Shown: positions 28,223 through 38,286, numbered from the stretch's first letter. The stretch is 64,000 nt of DNA from Sphingomonas panacis (GCF_001717955.1 NZ_CP014168.1:1302001-1366000), one strand, 5' to 3'. Notes: generated by a model from the sequence alone, not told the origin. Program-made: numbers and translations.

Positions 28223-30184
28223 TCATGCGACCGCCGGCTTCACCCGCCAATAGGTGGCATAGCGCTCGTGCGCGACGCGGTGGTACGGGATCAGCCGGAC
28301 GGGCTTACCCTCGGCGGAGGCGATCGTGAAGGTGAGCGGCCCGTCGCCGGGGCGGATCGCCCGCGCGAGCAGCCTCGGATCGCCAGCGAGCGTCGGCGCG
28401 GTGAAGGGTGAGTCGTTGTAGCCGCCGTATTTGCGTTCGCTGACGATGATGTCCGCGCCCGGCGCCAGGCCGTCCCGCCCGAGCGCGCCGGCAAGCACCA
28501 GCGGGCCGTAGGTGAAGGCGACGATATCGGGGGCGGCGGGCGCGCTTTCGACGGCGGGCTCCATCACCAGCCGCAATTCCACGCGGTCGCCGTCGTTCCA
28601 CGTGCGCGCGAGGTCGATATAGCTGCCCGGAACGGTCGAGCGCACCGCCTCCGTGCCGTTGACCAGCACGGTCGCGGTGCGGCTCCAGCCGGGATGGCGC
28701 AGCTTCAGCGTCACCTCGGTCGGGCGCTTCAGCGCCCAGCGCAATGTGGTGGTGGGCGTGTCGGGGAAGGTCGTGGTCTGGGTCAGCACCGCCCCCTTCT
28801 CCTTCCACGCCACCGAGGAGGGCACGAACAGGTTCACGTAGAGCGCCGAATCAGCGTGGAAGTAGATCGAATCGCGATATTTGACGTGGTTTTCCATGCC
28901 GGTGCCGGTGCAGCACCAGAAGCTGTCCTCGGGGGTGTGATACAGCTTCATATATCCCGGCCGCGCGCCCTGGAAATAGGTCGCCATGCCCGAATCGGGG
29001 TCCTGCGAGGCGAGGATGCCGTTGTAGAGCGTGCGCTCGTAATAATCGGCATAGTCCGCGCGCGGATCGTGGAGGAACAGCGCGCGCGTGAGCTTGAGCA
29101 TGTTGTGCTGGCAGCACGTCTCCGATCCCTTGGCGGAAAAGACGTGGCTGTCGAAATCGGCCATCGGGAAGAAATGCTCCTCGTCGCCGTGCCCGCCGCT
29201 CGCGAACGAGCGCGTCTTCGCGACGGTGCGCCAGAAGAACGCCGCCGCGTCACGGTATGTCGCGTCGCCGGTCATCTCGTAGACGCGCTGGAAGCCGACG
29301 ATCTTGGGCACCTGCGTGTTGGCGTGGAGCCCGTCGAGATGGTCGCGCCCGCGCGCCAGCGGTGCGAGGATCGCCTTGTGCGAGAACCGCTCGGCGAGCG
29401 TGCGATACTCGGCATTGCCGGTCATGAAGAAGAGATCGGCGTAGATTTCGTTCATGCCGCCATGTTCGGTATCGAGCATCGTCTCGAACTCGGCGTCGGT
29501 CAGCGGCTTGGTCGCCACCACGCCCCAGTCCGCCAGCCGCACCAGCACCGCGCGCGACGGTGCGCTGTCCGCCAGCAGCGCGCCGTCGCGCAGGCCCGCA
29601 TAGACCTTGTGGAGCGTGTACCAGGGGACGCCGGTGATCTTGTCGCCGCGCAGGTGTGCCGCGACCAGCGCCGCGCCCTTGGGGAAGGCGCAGACCAGCC
29701 CAGACCCCGCCGCCCGCTGGCACGCGGCGAGTTCGCCCGCGATATAGTCGATCCGCTGTTTGTAGCGCGCGTCCTTGGTGGAGCGATAGGCGAGCGCGCA
29801 GGCCGACAGATAATGGCCGAGCGTGTGGCCGTGGCAGTTGATCTCCTCCCAGGTCGGCTCGGATTCCCACCCGCCATAGACCGGCGCCTTGGGCTTGAGG
29901 CCCGCGTTGACGCGGAAATTGTGCAGCATCCGGTCGGGCTGCAATCGCATCAGATAGGCTTCGGTCATGCGCTGGGCATGCAGGAACGGGCCGTCCGCCA
30001 AAGCCACGTCGGCCATGTCGAACGGCTTGAGCGCCGCCGCCGGCTGGCCCGCGCCGGGCTGCGGCGTGGCGGCCTGCGCTGGCATCGCCCCGGCCATGCC
30101 GGTGACGAGCGCGCCCGCGCCGGCGGTGGCGAGGAAATCGCGGCGCGAATGGTGGCCGCATGGGCTCTGGCCGGTTTCGATCAT
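28223..30184 (-). CDS. GH127 family glycosidase (beta-L-arabinofuranosidase-like), Tat-exported
   Basis: The 653-aa product belongs to GH127 (former DUF1680), whose characterised members remove beta-L-arabinofuranosyl units from plant glycans. The zinc/nucleophile cysteine site is recognisable: GDEEHFF (acid/base glutamate region, about 332), SETCCQ (about 353) and FWCCTGTG (about 422), the last supplying the nucleophile cysteine pair. The N-terminus is a twin-arginine signal (HSRRDFLATAG, cleavage after AQA at about 38), so a folded metal enzyme is exported. A strong GGAGGGG ribosome binding site precedes the chosen ATG. It is divergent from the GH31 gene; arabinan or hydroxyproline-linked arabinose are possible substrates. 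Confidence 0.88.
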   Translation of the reverse strand: MIETGQSPCGHHSRRDFLATAGAGALVTGMAGAMPAQAATPQPGAGQPAAALKPFDMADVALADGPFLHAQRMTEAYLMRLQPDRMLHNFRVNAGLKPKAPVYGGWESEPTWEEINCHGHTLGHYLSACALAYRSTKDARYKQRIDYIAGELAACQRAAGSGLVCAFPKGAALVAAHLRGDKITGVPWYTLHKVYAGLRDGALLADSAPSRAVLVRLADWGVVATKPLTDAEFETMLDTEHGGMNEIYADLFFMTGNAEYRTLAERFSHKAILAPLARGRDHLDGLHANTQVPKIVGFQRVYEMTGDATYRDAAAFFWRTVAKTRSFASGGHGDEEHFFPMADFDSHVFSAKGSETCCQHNMLKLTRALFLHDPRADYADYYERTLYNGILASQDPDSGMATYFQGARPGYMKLYHTPEDSFWCCTGTGMENHVKYRDSIYFHADSALYVNLFVPSSVAWKEKGAVLTQTTTFPDTPTTTLRWALKRPTEVTLKLRHPGWSRTATVLVNGTEAVRSTVPGSYIDLARTWNDGDRVELRLVMEPAVESAPAAPDIVAFTYGPLVLAGALGRDGLAPGADIIVSERKYGGYNDSPFTAPTLAGDPRLLARAIRPGDGPLTFTIASAEGKPVRLIPYHRVAHERYATYWRVKPAVA

Positions 30185-30312
30185 GCTGACCCCTCCTTGG
30201 GATTGTCGCTGGTGCGTGGCGCACCTGATTGCGGAAACCAGCCTGAGGTACGGGAAGGCGGCTTGCGAGGCAACGCCGATGGGATCGCTACCGCCGGATA
30301 TGCCGCCGCACC

Positions 30313-30341
30313 TTGACAGGTCGAGGCCCCCCGATAAGACC
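30313..30341 (+). promoter_or_regulatory. Candidate sigma-70-type promoter for the GH31-GH43 genes
   Basis: A perfect TTGACA (30313-30318) followed after 16 nt by the weak -10-like TAAGAC (30335-30340). It is the only good -35 box in the 191-base divergent spacer between GH127 and GH31 and is placed 36 bases before the GH31 start codon. Confidence 0.4.
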
Positions 30342-30348
30342 TTGGGGA

Positions 30349-30360
30349 GAAAACGTTTAC
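30349..30360. promoter_or_regulatory. AAACGTTT palindrome, possible LacI-family operator
   Basis: GAAAACGTTTAC is a short palindrome with a central CpG, the style of LacI-family sugar regulators, directly downstream of the candidate promoter where a repressor would block initiation. No LacI-family gene is in the window, so the regulator would be elsewhere. Confidence 0.35.
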
Positions 30361-30376
30361 GAAGACCTTCCGGGAG

Positions 30377-33271
30377 ATGCAGGTGGCGAGACGCGGTTCG
30401 GCCCTTTTGATGCTGTGCGCCTCGGCGATCGCGTCTCCGGCACTTGCGCAGAGCGCGACCGGGCTCGACGGCAATGGCCATATGGTTGCGCTACCGCAGC
30501 CGTCGGCGGCGACCTTCGCCTATGTTCGGCTTCGCGACGGCGTGCAGGTGCGCGTCGGTGGCGTCACCAAGAACGTGATCTTCTACGGCCCGGATACGGT
30601 GCGGGTGAACGCCAATCTGGGCGCCAATTATTGGACCGCGCCGAGCATCGTCGTCACCGAAAAGCCCGCCGCCGTGCCTTTCACGCTGAGCGAAACGCCG
30701 ACCACGCTCACGATTCTCGGCGCGAAGCTGCGGATCGAGATCAGCAAGGCGACCGGCGCGCTGCGCTTCCTCGACGGCGCGGGCAAGCTCTACACCGAGG
30801 AGAAGGCCGACACGCCGCAGACGCTCAAACCCGTCACGATCTCCGGCAAGCCGAGCTACGAGGCGACCAACACCTTCGCGCTGCGCCCCGACGAGGCGCT
30901 CTACGGCTTCGGCTTCACCGCCGACGACACCAGCAACCGGCGCGGCAAGGATCTGCTGCTCGTCCAGACCAACATGGGCATCATCATCCCGGTGATGATG
31001 TCGTCGCGCCGCTACGGCGTGATGTGGGACACCTATTCGCAGATGCGCTTCAAGGACGATGCGCAGGGCGCGTCGCTGTGGGCGGAAAGCGCGCCGGGCG
31101 GGGTCGATTATTATTTCATGGGCGGCGACACGCCCGACGACGTGGTCGGCGCCTATCGCCGGCTGACCGGCGCCGCGCCGATGTTCCCCAAACAGGCGTT
31201 CGGGCTGTTCATGAGCAAGGAGCGCTACAAGACCCAGGCCGAGCTGATCGACGTCGCGCAGACGTTTCGCCGCGAGCGCTTCCCGCTCGATTACATCGTG
31301 CAGGACTGGCAATATTGGGGGTCCGACAAGGACGGAAGCTGGAGCGGGATGGCGTGGGACAAGACCCGCTACCCCGATCCCGCCGGGATGAGCCGGCAAC
31401 TCCACGACATGAACCTCAAGCTGATGGTGTCGATCTGGCCGTCGGTCGGCAACGACACCGCGCTCGCGCACGACCTCGACGCGCATCATCTCCGCTTCGC
31501 GCCGCTCCACTGGATCTCCAAGCACGCGCGCGTCTACGATGCGTACAGCAAGCTCGGCCGGCAGATCTATTTCAACGCGATCAAGACCGGGCTGCTCGAC
31601 AAGGGCGTCGATGCGCTGTGGATGGACGGCACCGAGGTCGAGGTCAGCAGCGCGATGTGGAACGCCGCCGACAACGTTCGCGACACCAAGGCGCTGGGAT
31701 CGAACGCGCTCGGCGACTTCACGCGCTATCTCAGCCCCTATTCGCTGCTGACGACGCAGGGCACTTATGATGGCGAGCGTGCGACCAGCAACAAACGCGT
31801 CTTCACGCTCACCCGATCGGCTTGGGCCGGCGCGCAGCGTACCGCCGCAGCATCGTGGAGCGGCGACATCTATGCGAGCTGGAAGACGTTCAAGCAGCAG
31901 ATCGCCGGCGGCGTCGACGTCACCGTCACCGGCAATCCGTATTGGACCAACGACACCGGCGGGTTCTTCGTGTCCGAGTTCATCGGCGGCGCGCAGAACC
32001 CGGCGTGGCGCGAACTGTATGCGCGCTGGCTGCAATTCTCCGCATTCAATCCGCTGATGCGAATCCACGGCACCGATGTCGAACGCGAGCCGTACCGCTT
32101 CAAGACGCTCGACCCGCAGGTGTACGACTCGCTGCTCAAGAGCACACAGCTTCGCTATCGCCTGCTGCCCTATATCTATCCGCTGAGCTGGAAGGTCACC
32201 TCCGCCGGCTACACGCTGATGCGGCCGCTGATGATGGATTTCCCCGACGATCGCGCCACCGACACGATCGACGACAGCTTCATGTTCGGCCCGTCGCTGC
32301 TGGTCCATCCGGTGACGCGCGCGATGTACCATATCGTGCCGCCGCCGCCCGTCACCGTGCCGGCGGAGTATCTGCGCACGCCGGATGGTCAGCCGGGGCT
32401 GGCCGGGCAATATTTCGAAGGCGACGCTTTCCAGACGCCCAAGGGCAAATTCGTCGATACCAAGATCGACCATAACTGGCCCGACCCGCCCTTCGCCGAC
32501 ATTCCCGGCGGTCTCACCAGCCTCAGCAATTTCTCGGCGCGCTGGCAGGGTACGCTCACCGCGCCCGAGGACGGAACCTATGAACTCGGGCTGGAGGGCA
32601 ATGACGGCTTCCGCCTGACGCTCGACGGCAAGCCGGCGATCGAAAGCTGGCAGAAGGGCGCGTCGCGCTACAAGAGCACCGAACAGACCTTCCGCAAGGG
32701 CCAGGTCGTCAAGGTCGCGATCGAGTATTTCCAGGCCGACGGCAATCGCAGCCTGCGCTTCGGCTGGCGTCTGCCGAGCGAGCGGCAGGCGCTGCCCGCG
32801 GCGGGGAAGCTCAACACCGCGGTCGAGACCTATTTGCCCAAGAGTGCCGGCTGGTATGATTTCTGGACCAACCAGCGCTTCGACGGCGGCCAGCGCGTGA
32901 CGCGCGACGCGCCGCTCGACGTGGTTCCGCTGTACGTGCGGGCGGGCTCGATCGTGCCGATGGGGCCGGACGTGCAATATGCCACGCAAAGCCCGGACGC
33001 ACCCTATCAGGTCCGCGTCTATCCCGGCGCCGACGCCACATTCACCGTCTATGAAGACGATAACGAGACCTATGATTACGAGAAGGGCAAGTTCGCCACC
33101 TATGATCTGGTTTGGAACGATAAAGCCCGCACGCTGAGCGTCGGCGCGCGCAAGGGCGCGTTCCCCAGTCTCGTCGCGAAACGCCGGCTCAACATCGTGC
33201 TGGCCGGCGCGGGCGCGGCTTCCCGCGCGATCGACTATGACGGCCGCGCCGCGAGCGTGCGCTTCAACTGA
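30377..33271 (+). CDS. GH31 glycosidase with inserted PA14 domain (alpha-xylosidase-like), exported
   Basis: The 964-aa product carries a Sec signal peptide (cleavage about ALAQ, residue 25), a GH31 N-terminal beta-sandwich and a TIM barrel with nucleophile Asp417 in LWMDGTEVE and acid/base Asp497 in SWSGDI. A PA14 domain (about 675-798) sits within the C-terminal beta domains, a layout known from bacterial alpha-xylosidases acting on xyloglucan oligosaccharides. Alpha-glucosidase or alpha-galactosidase activity is also possible. A GGGAG ribosome binding site is close to the ATG. The GH43 gene follows after 28 nt, so the two are probably one operon. Confidence 0.88.
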   Translation: MQVARRGSALLMLCASAIASPALAQSATGLDGNGHMVALPQPSAATFAYVRLRDGVQVRVGGVTKNVIFYGPDTVRVNANLGANYWTAPSIVVTEKPAAVPFTLSETPTTLTILGAKLRIEISKATGALRFLDGAGKLYTEEKADTPQTLKPVTISGKPSYEATNTFALRPDEALYGFGFTADDTSNRRGKDLLLVQTNMGIIIPVMMSSRRYGVMWDTYSQMRFKDDAQGASLWAESAPGGVDYYFMGGDTPDDVVGAYRRLTGAAPMFPKQAFGLFMSKERYKTQAELIDVAQTFRRERFPLDYIVQDWQYWGSDKDGSWSGMAWDKTRYPDPAGMSRQLHDMNLKLMVSIWPSVGNDTALAHDLDAHHLRFAPLHWISKHARVYDAYSKLGRQIYFNAIKTGLLDKGVDALWMDGTEVEVSSAMWNAADNVRDTKALGSNALGDFTRYLSPYSLLTTQGTYDGERATSNKRVFTLTRSAWAGAQRTAAASWSGDIYASWKTFKQQIAGGVDVTVTGNPYWTNDTGGFFVSEFIGGAQNPAWRELYARWLQFSAFNPLMRIHGTDVEREPYRFKTLDPQVYDSLLKSTQLRYRLLPYIYPLSWKVTSAGYTLMRPLMMDFPDDRATDTIDDSFMFGPSLLVHPVTRAMYHIVPPPPVTVPAEYLRTPDGQPGLAGQYFEGDAFQTPKGKFVDTKIDHNWPDPPFADIPGGLTSLSNFSARWQGTLTAPEDGTYELGLEGNDGFRLTLDGKPAIESWQKGASRYKSTEQTFRKGQVVKVAIEYFQADGNRSLRFGWRLPSERQALPAAGKLNTAVETYLPKSAGWYDFWTNQRFDGGQRVTRDAPLDVVPLYVRAGSIVPMGPDVQYATQSPDAPYQVRVYPGADATFTVYEDDNETYDYEKGKFATYDLVWNDKARTLSVGARKGAFPSLVAKRRLNIVLAGAGAASRAIDYDGRAASVRFN

Positions 33272-33299
33272 TCTTTCGAAAGAACCGGGGGACAAGACC

Positions 33300-34712
33300 T
33301 TGCGAATCCGATCCATGCTCACCGGGCTGTGCGCGCTGCTGGCAACCGCGCTGTTTCCCGCGCCGGTCAGCGCCGACAATCCGATCATCCAGACGCTGTT
33401 CACCGCCGATCCGGCGCCGCTCGTTCACAATGGCACGGTCTATCTCTACACCAGCCATGACGAGGAGGAGGCGCGCAACTTCGTGATGCGCGACTGGCGG
33501 CTGTATACCTCGACCGACATGGTCAACTGGACCGACCACGGCGCGGTCGCCTCGCTCAAGACCTTCCCGTGGGCGCGGCAGGACAATGACGCGTGGGCGC
33601 CGCAGGTGATCGAACGCGGTGGCAAATTCTACATGTACGTGCCGATCAGCGTGGCGGGATCGCCCAAGAACGTCCTCGCGGTGGCGGTGGCGGACACGCC
33701 CTACGGGCCGTTCAAGGATGCGCTCGGCCATCCGCTGATCGCGCCCGCCCGCGACAATATCGATCCCACCGTGGCGATCGACGGCGACGGTCAGGCCTAT
33801 CTCTACTGGGGCAACCCCGATCTGTGGCGGGTCAAGCTCAACCCCGACATGATCTCCACCGCGGGGCCGATCGTGAAGATGCCGCGCCTGACCGACTATC
33901 AGGAAGGGCCGTGGTTCTACCGGCGCGCCGGCCATTATTACATGGCGTTCGCCTCGACCTGCTGCCCCGAGGGCATCGGCTACGCGATGAGCGACCATGC
34001 GACCGGGCCGTGGCAGTACAAGGGTTCGATCATGGACCACGACAAGCGATCGTCGGGCAACCATCCGGGCATCATCGACTATAAAGGCCACAGCTACGTC
34101 TTCGGCTTCAACTATCGCTTCAACGACGCGCAGACGCGCGAGCATCGCGAGCGCCGTTCGGTGACGGTCACCGAATTCCACTACAATAAGGACGGCACGA
34201 TCCCGATGCAGCCGTGGTGGGATACGGTCGGTGTGAAACAGCTCGGCACGATCGATCCGTTCCGCCGCGTCGAAGCCGAGACGATCGCCTGGACTTCGGC
34301 CTCGGACACGTCGGCGAGCGGCGCGCACAACTGGGCGCCGGGCGTGCGGACGGCGAAGGGCGCTGCGGGGATGTACGTGACGCATGTGCTCGACGGCGGC
34401 TACATCATCGTGCGCGGGGTCGATTTCGGCACCGGCGCTGGCAAGAGCTTCGACGCCACGATCGCGGCGGCCACCGGCGGCGGCGCGATCGACCTTCGCC
34501 TCGACAGCCTGACCGGCCCGCGCGTCGCGACGCTGGCGGTGCCGGCGACCGGCGGGCCGGAGACGTGGCGCACCGAAACGACGCCGCTCGCCCGCACGCG
34601 CGGCGTCCATGATGTCTTCCTCGTGTTCCACGGCAAACCGGGCGAGCCGCTGTTCAACTTCGACGCGTGGCAGATCGGCACCGCGCGCGGCAAACCCCGC
34701 GCCTCGCGCTGA
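33300..34712 (+). CDS. GH43 glycosidase with C-terminal CBM6-like domain, exported
   Basis: A five-bladed beta-propeller enzyme of arabinofuranosidase/xylosidase/arabinanase type. All three catalytic carboxylates fit: Asp37 (TADPAPLV), Asp155 (NIDPTVAID) and Glu202 (YQEGPWFY). The signal peptide ends near VSAD; a carbohydrate-binding region (about 320-455, VEAETIAW to NFDAWQIG) completes the 470-aa protein. The start appears to be TTG because GGGGGA lies 8 nt before it; ATG 33315 would leave the ribosome binding site 23 nt away and remove the basic end of the signal peptide. Together with GH31 and GH127 it fits removal of pectin or hemicellulose side chains. Confidence 0.88.
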   Translation: MRIRSMLTGLCALLATALFPAPVSADNPIIQTLFTADPAPLVHNGTVYLYTSHDEEEARNFVMRDWRLYTSTDMVNWTDHGAVASLKTFPWARQDNDAWAPQVIERGGKFYMYVPISVAGSPKNVLAVAVADTPYGPFKDALGHPLIAPARDNIDPTVAIDGDGQAYLYWGNPDLWRVKLNPDMISTAGPIVKMPRLTDYQEGPWFYRRAGHYYMAFASTCCPEGIGYAMSDHATGPWQYKGSIMDHDKRSSGNHPGIIDYKGHSYVFGFNYRFNDAQTREHRERRSVTVTEFHYNKDGTIPMQPWWDTVGVKQLGTIDPFRRVEAETIAWTSASDTSASGAHNWAPGVRTAKGAAGMYVTHVLDGGYIIVRGVDFGTGAGKSFDATIAAATGGGAIDLRLDSLTGPRVATLAVPATGGPETWRTETTPLARTRGVHDVFLVFHGKPGEPLFNFDAWQIGTARGKPRASR

Positions 34713-34738
34713 CCCGAAGCGGCTTTTGTCCGGGTTTT
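34712..34738 (+). terminator. Weak hairpin plus T-run after GH43
   Basis: ACCCG (beginning in the stop codon) can pair with CGGGT, which is followed directly by TTTAA. The stem is only 5 bp with a 14-nt loop, so this is a tentative intrinsic terminator. Confidence 0.3.
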
Positions 34739-34821
34739 AAGGAACGCGGCTTCACGCGCGGCGTTGACGGGCGCGTTTGCTTCTCCGATGCGTCGGGAGG
34801 ACAAGAACCGAAGGAGATTAC

Positions 34822-35094
34822 ATGGCTGCCGACAAGATGGAGATCGATCTGGCGAGTGCGCTCGACAATGTGGAGGACCATGTCGTCGAATTCACCGCCG
34901 AGGTTGACGGTGACGAATATGAATTCGTGGTCCAGTACGCCGTGCTCGAAGCGCTGAGCGGCGACGCGCCCGAGGATGACGCGATCGATATGTTCAACCG
35001 CTTCAGCGATACGATCGCAGAGGCCGGACTGGTCGCGCTGGCGCGGGGCAACGCCTCGAACGTGATCGTCATCAGCGAGAACGATCTCGAATAA
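34822..35094 (+). CDS. Small very acidic hypothetical protein (90 aa)
   Basis: Not recognised. The protein is strongly acidic (MEIDLASALDNVEDHVVEF, ENDLE at the end), predicted cytoplasmic and alpha/beta. An excellent AAGGAGATTAC ribosome binding site lies directly before the ATG, suggesting strong translation. It stands alone between the glycosidase block and the alpha/beta hydrolase. Confidence 0.75.
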   Translation: MAADKMEIDLASALDNVEDHVVEFTAEVDGDEYEFVVQYAVLEALSGDAPEDDAIDMFNRFSDTIAEAGLVALARGNASNVIVISENDLE

Positions 35095-35129
35095 GGGCGG
35101 CGGGGCAGGCACCCCGCCGCCCCGCTTGC

Positions 35130-35966
35130 TCACTTCTGGACGAACGCCAGCAGATCGGCGTTCAGAACCTCGGCGTGCGTCGTCAGCATGCCGTGGGGGA
35201 AGCCCGGATAGATTTTGAGCTCGGCGTTCGCCAGCAGCTTGGCCTGGAGCAGCGACGCGTCCTTATAGGGCACGATCTGGTCATCATCGCCCTGGAGCAC
35301 CAGCACCGGCACGGTGATCGCCTTGAGATCCTCGGTCTGGTCGGTTTCCGAGAACGCCTTGATGCCCTCGTAATGCGCGAGCGCGCTGCCGACCATGCTC
35401 TGGCGCCACCAGTTGCGAATCACGCCTTCGGACACCGCAGCGCCATCGCGGTTGAAGCCGTAGAACGGCCCAGAGGCGACATCGAGGAAGAATTGCGCGC
35501 GGTTGGCGGCGAGCGCCGCGCGGAAACTGTCGAACACCGCGATCGGCGTGCCGCCCGGGTTGGCGTCGGTTTGCACCATCAGCGGCGGCACGGAACTCAC
35601 CAGCACCGCCTTGGCAACGCGGCCCTGCGGCTGGCCGAACTGCGCGACATAGCGTGCGACTTCGCCGCCGCCGGTCGAATGGCCGATATGGACCGCGTTC
35701 TTGAGGTCGAGATGCTCGGCGACGGCTGAGGCGTCGGCGGCATAATGGTCCATGTCGTGGCCGATGCTGGTCTGCGACGAGCGGCCATGCCCGCGCCGAT
35801 CGCTCGCGACGACGCGGTAGCCGTGGCCGAGGAAGAACAGCATCTGCGTGTCCCAATCGTCCGACGACAGCGGCCAGCCGTGGTGGAACACGATCGGCTG
35901 GGCGTCTTTCGGACCCCAATCCTTGTAGAAGATTTCGGTGCCGTCTGCGGTGGTCACATAAGCCAT
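35130..35966 (-). CDS. Alpha/beta hydrolase (non-haem chloroperoxidase-like)
   Basis: A 278-aa cytoplasmic hydrolase close to the cofactor-free haloperoxidase/esterase group. The oxyanion segment is [11 protein letters not shown], the nucleophile serine lies in [14 protein letters not shown], the acid region is [11 protein letters not shown] and the catalytic histidine is in PGFPHGML. The ATG giving MAYVTTADG has GGAGGA 5 nt upstream and is preferred to the methionine 4 codons earlier. Physiological substrate unknown; probably an esterase. Confidence 0.85.
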   Translation of the reverse strand: MAYVTTADGTEIFYKDWGPKDAQPIVFHHGWPLSSDDWDTQMLFFLGHGYRVVASDRRGHGRSSQTSIGHDMDHYAADASAVAEHLDLKNAVHIGHSTGGGEVARYVAQFGQPQGRVAKAVLVSSVPPLMVQTDANPGGTPIAVFDSFRAALAANRAQFFLDVASGPFYGFNRDGAAVSEGVIRNWWRQSMVGSALAHYEGIKAFSETDQTEDLKAITVPVLVLQGDDDQIVPYKDASLLQAKLLANAELKIYPGFPHGMLTTHAEVLNADLLAFVQK

Positions 35967-36124
35967 ATTGTCCTCCATCGGGTGGACGCCGGCGCAGCGC
36001 CGGTCCGTCTGCGGCGAATATTGGCGAACACCGCCGCGAGCGCTACCATACGCAGGTTTGGGGTGCGTCTCGACCCCGTTTCCCGCGTACGGGGGCGGTG
36101 CGGGCAAACGGGCGGGAGGCGATG

Positions 36125-37648
36125 ATGCGTGGCGATGCCAAGGCGAGACGGCTGGCGGGGCGGTTGCGGGTGGCGGTGGCGCTGTCGCTCGCGCTCGGCA
36201 TCTTCGCGCTCGACGCGCTCAGCCCGCTGCAAGGCGCGGTCGCCGTGCTCTATACGACGGTGGTGTTGCTCGCCGCGCGCGGAGGCGAGCGCGCGCCGGT
36301 GATCGCCGCCGGCGTGATCTGCGCGGCGCTGGCGGCGGCGGGTTATGCGCTCGGCCATTGGGGCGCGCCGCTCGGCTCGCCGGCGATCCGGCTGGGGGTG
36401 AGCCTGCTCGCGATCGCGATCACCACGATCCTGTCGGCGCGGCACCAGACCGCGATGGCGGCGCGGCGCCAGTCGGACCAGCGCTACCGCACGATCTTCA
36501 ACGCGGTCGGCTTTCCGATCTGGGAATCGGACTGGTCGCCCGCGTATGCGATGCTGCGCGACGTCGCCGCGCCCGATGCGGAGCTTGTCCGCCGCGCCGC
36601 CGAAACCGCGTACATCCGCACCGGCAATCTCGCCGCGGCGCGGCTGTTCGGCTTCGACACGCGCGATGCGCTCGCCGGGCGCAACATCATCGGCCACCAC
36701 ACGCCCGCGTCGCAGGCGATGTTCCAGCGCTTCTTCCTCGCGCTCAAGCAGGGCGCGACCGAGATCGAGGAGGAGGTGCAGCTCCGCACGCAGACCGGCG
36801 ATACGGTCGATGTCGTGCTGCGAATCACGCTGCCGCCCGAGCATGATGGCTGGCGGCAGGTGCTGGTGATGGCGCTCGACGTGACCGAGCGCAATCGCAC
36901 GCAGGCGCGGCTCGCCCAGTCGCAGGCCGAGCTCGCGCACATGTCGCGCGTCACCACGCTCGGGCAGCTCGCCGCGTCGATCGCGCATGAGGTCAACCAG
37001 CCGCTGTCGGCGATCATCACCTATGCCAAATCGGGCCGGCGCTGGCTGGCGCGCGAGGCGCCCGACGCGGTCGAGGTCGGCGATTGTCTCGACCATATCG
37101 CCAGCAACGGCACCCGCGCCGCCGAGGTGATCGCGCGCATCCGCGATCTCGCGCGCAAGAGCGACCCCAAGCAGGAGCCGATCGACCTCGCCGCGCTGAT
37201 CGCGGAAACCGCCGAACTGCTCGCGCGCGATCTCAATGGTCATGCGGTGGCGGTGCGGCTCGACGTGGAAAGCGATCTGCCGCCGGTTGCGGGCGACCGC
37301 GTTCAGCTTCAACAGGTGCTGATGAACCTGATGCTCAACGCCAGCCAGGCAATGGCCGACACACCCGCCGAGCGCCGTCAATTGTGCGTTGCGGCGTACC
37401 GCGACGGCACGGCGGTGACGATCGACGTGCAGGATTGTGGCCCGGGTATCGCCGGCATCGCGCCCGAACGGCTGTTCAGCCCGTTCTTCACCACCAAGGC
37501 GGACGGGATGGGCATGGGCCTGTCGATCTGCCGCGCGATCGTCGAGCAGCATCGCGGCACGCTCACCGCCGCCGAGCGCATCGAAGGCGGCGCGACGTTC
37601 CGCTTCCGCCTGCCGACCGACACCACGTTCGAGGAGATCGCCGCATGA
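36125..37648 (+). CDS. Membrane sensor histidine kinase with PAS domain (FixL-like)
   Basis: The 507-aa product has four hydrophobic segments in the first 105 residues, a PAS-like domain (about 115-265), HisKA with the phosphorylated His288 in [11 protein letters not shown] and an HATPase domain ([26 protein letters not shown]). No periplasmic domain is evident, so the signal is probably sensed in the membrane or cytoplasm. GGGAGG lies 5 nt before the chosen ATG. The stop overlaps the start of the FixJ-type regulator (ATGA), which makes them a cognate pair. Haem binding was not demonstrable from sequence. Confidence 0.88.
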   Translation: MRGDAKARRLAGRLRVAVALSLALGIFALDALSPLQGAVAVLYTTVVLLAARGGERAPVIAAGVICAALAAAGYALGHWGAPLGSPAIRLGVSLLAIAITTILSARHQTAMAARRQSDQRYRTIFNAVGFPIWESDWSPAYAMLRDVAAPDAELVRRAAETAYIRTGNLAAARLFGFDTRDALAGRNIIGHHTPASQAMFQRFFLALKQGATEIEEEVQLRTQTGDTVDVVLRITLPPEHDGWRQVLVMALDVTERNRTQARLAQSQAELAHMSRVTTLGQLAASIAHEVNQPLSAIITYAKSGRRWLAREAPDAVEVGDCLDHIASNGTRAAEVIARIRDLARKSDPKQEPIDLAALIAETAELLARDLNGHAVAVRLDVESDLPPVAGDRVQLQQVLMNLMLNASQAMADTPAERRQLCVAAYRDGTAVTIDVQDCGPGIAGIAPERLFSPFFTTKADGMGMGLSICRAIVEQHRGTLTAAERIEGGATFRFRLPTDTTFEEIAA

Positions 37649-38286
37649 CTGTTCCCGCCGGCTGTGCCTGCATCATCGACGACGATGCCGAAGTGCGCGG
37701 TTCGATCGGCAGCCTGCTGCGATCGAGCGGGTTCGACGTGGCGCTGTACGAGAGCACGCAGGCGTTCCTTGCCGCGGGCGTGCCGCCGGTCGCGGCGTGT
37801 CTGGTGCTCGATGTGCGCCTGCCCGGCGAGAACGGTCTCGATTTCCAGGAAAGCCTCGCCGCGCGCGGCATCGCTCTGCCGGTCATCCTCATCACCGGGC
37901 ACGGCGACATTCCGATGAGCGTGCGCGCGATGAAGGCCGGCGCGATCGATTTCCTCCCCAAGCCGTTCAGCGACGAACAGATGCTGGCGGCGGTCGAGAC
38001 CGCGATCAGCGCAGACCGCGCGCGCCGCGATGCCGCCGCCGGCGATGCCACGCTGCGCGATGCCTATGCCCGCCTCACCCCGCGCGAGCGCGAGGTGATG
38101 GGGCTGGTCGTCACCGGGCTGATGAACAAGCAGGTCGCGGCGCGGCTCGAGCTGTCGGAGATCACCGTCAAGATCCACCGTGGCAACGTCATGCGCAAGA
38201 TGGCGGCGCAGTCGCTCGCCGATCTCGTCCGCATGGCGGAGGTGCTCGGCGTGCGCGACGACACCATCCACCGCTTCTCGGTCTGA
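37645..38286 (+). CDS. FixJ/NarL-type response regulator
   Basis: A receiver domain with the acidic cluster IIDDDAEV, phospho-acceptor Asp56 ([12 protein letters not shown]), conserved Thr (LITGHGD) and Lys (LPKPF), followed by a LuxR-type helix-turn-helix (about 143-190, [13 protein letters not shown] to [12 protein letters not shown]). At 213 aa it has the normal length. It is translationally coupled to the FixL-like kinase and is likely to activate transcription when phosphorylated. Targets are unknown; the adjacent glycosidase and kdu genes are candidates by position only. Confidence 0.92.
   Translation: MTVPAGCACIIDDDAEVRGSIGSLLRSSGFDVALYESTQAFLAAGVPPVAACLVLDVRLPGENGLDFQESLAARGIALPVILITGHGDIPMSVRAMKAGAIDFLPKPFSDEQMLAAVETAISADRARRDAAAGDATLRDAYARLTPREREVMGLVVTGLMNKQVAARLELSEITVKIHRGNVMRKMAAQSLADLVRMAEVLGVRDDTIHRFSV

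Noticed and set aside
30491..33403. A 970-codon frame antisense to the GH31 gene
   Set aside because: GH31 has complete catalytic motifs and a signal peptide on the other strand; the antisense frame has none and spans the GH31/GH43 border.
36125..38286. Oxygen-sensing FixL/FixJ system
   Set aside because: The domain order is similar, but a haem-coordinating histidine in the PAS region could not be shown, so no oxygen-sensing role is claimed.
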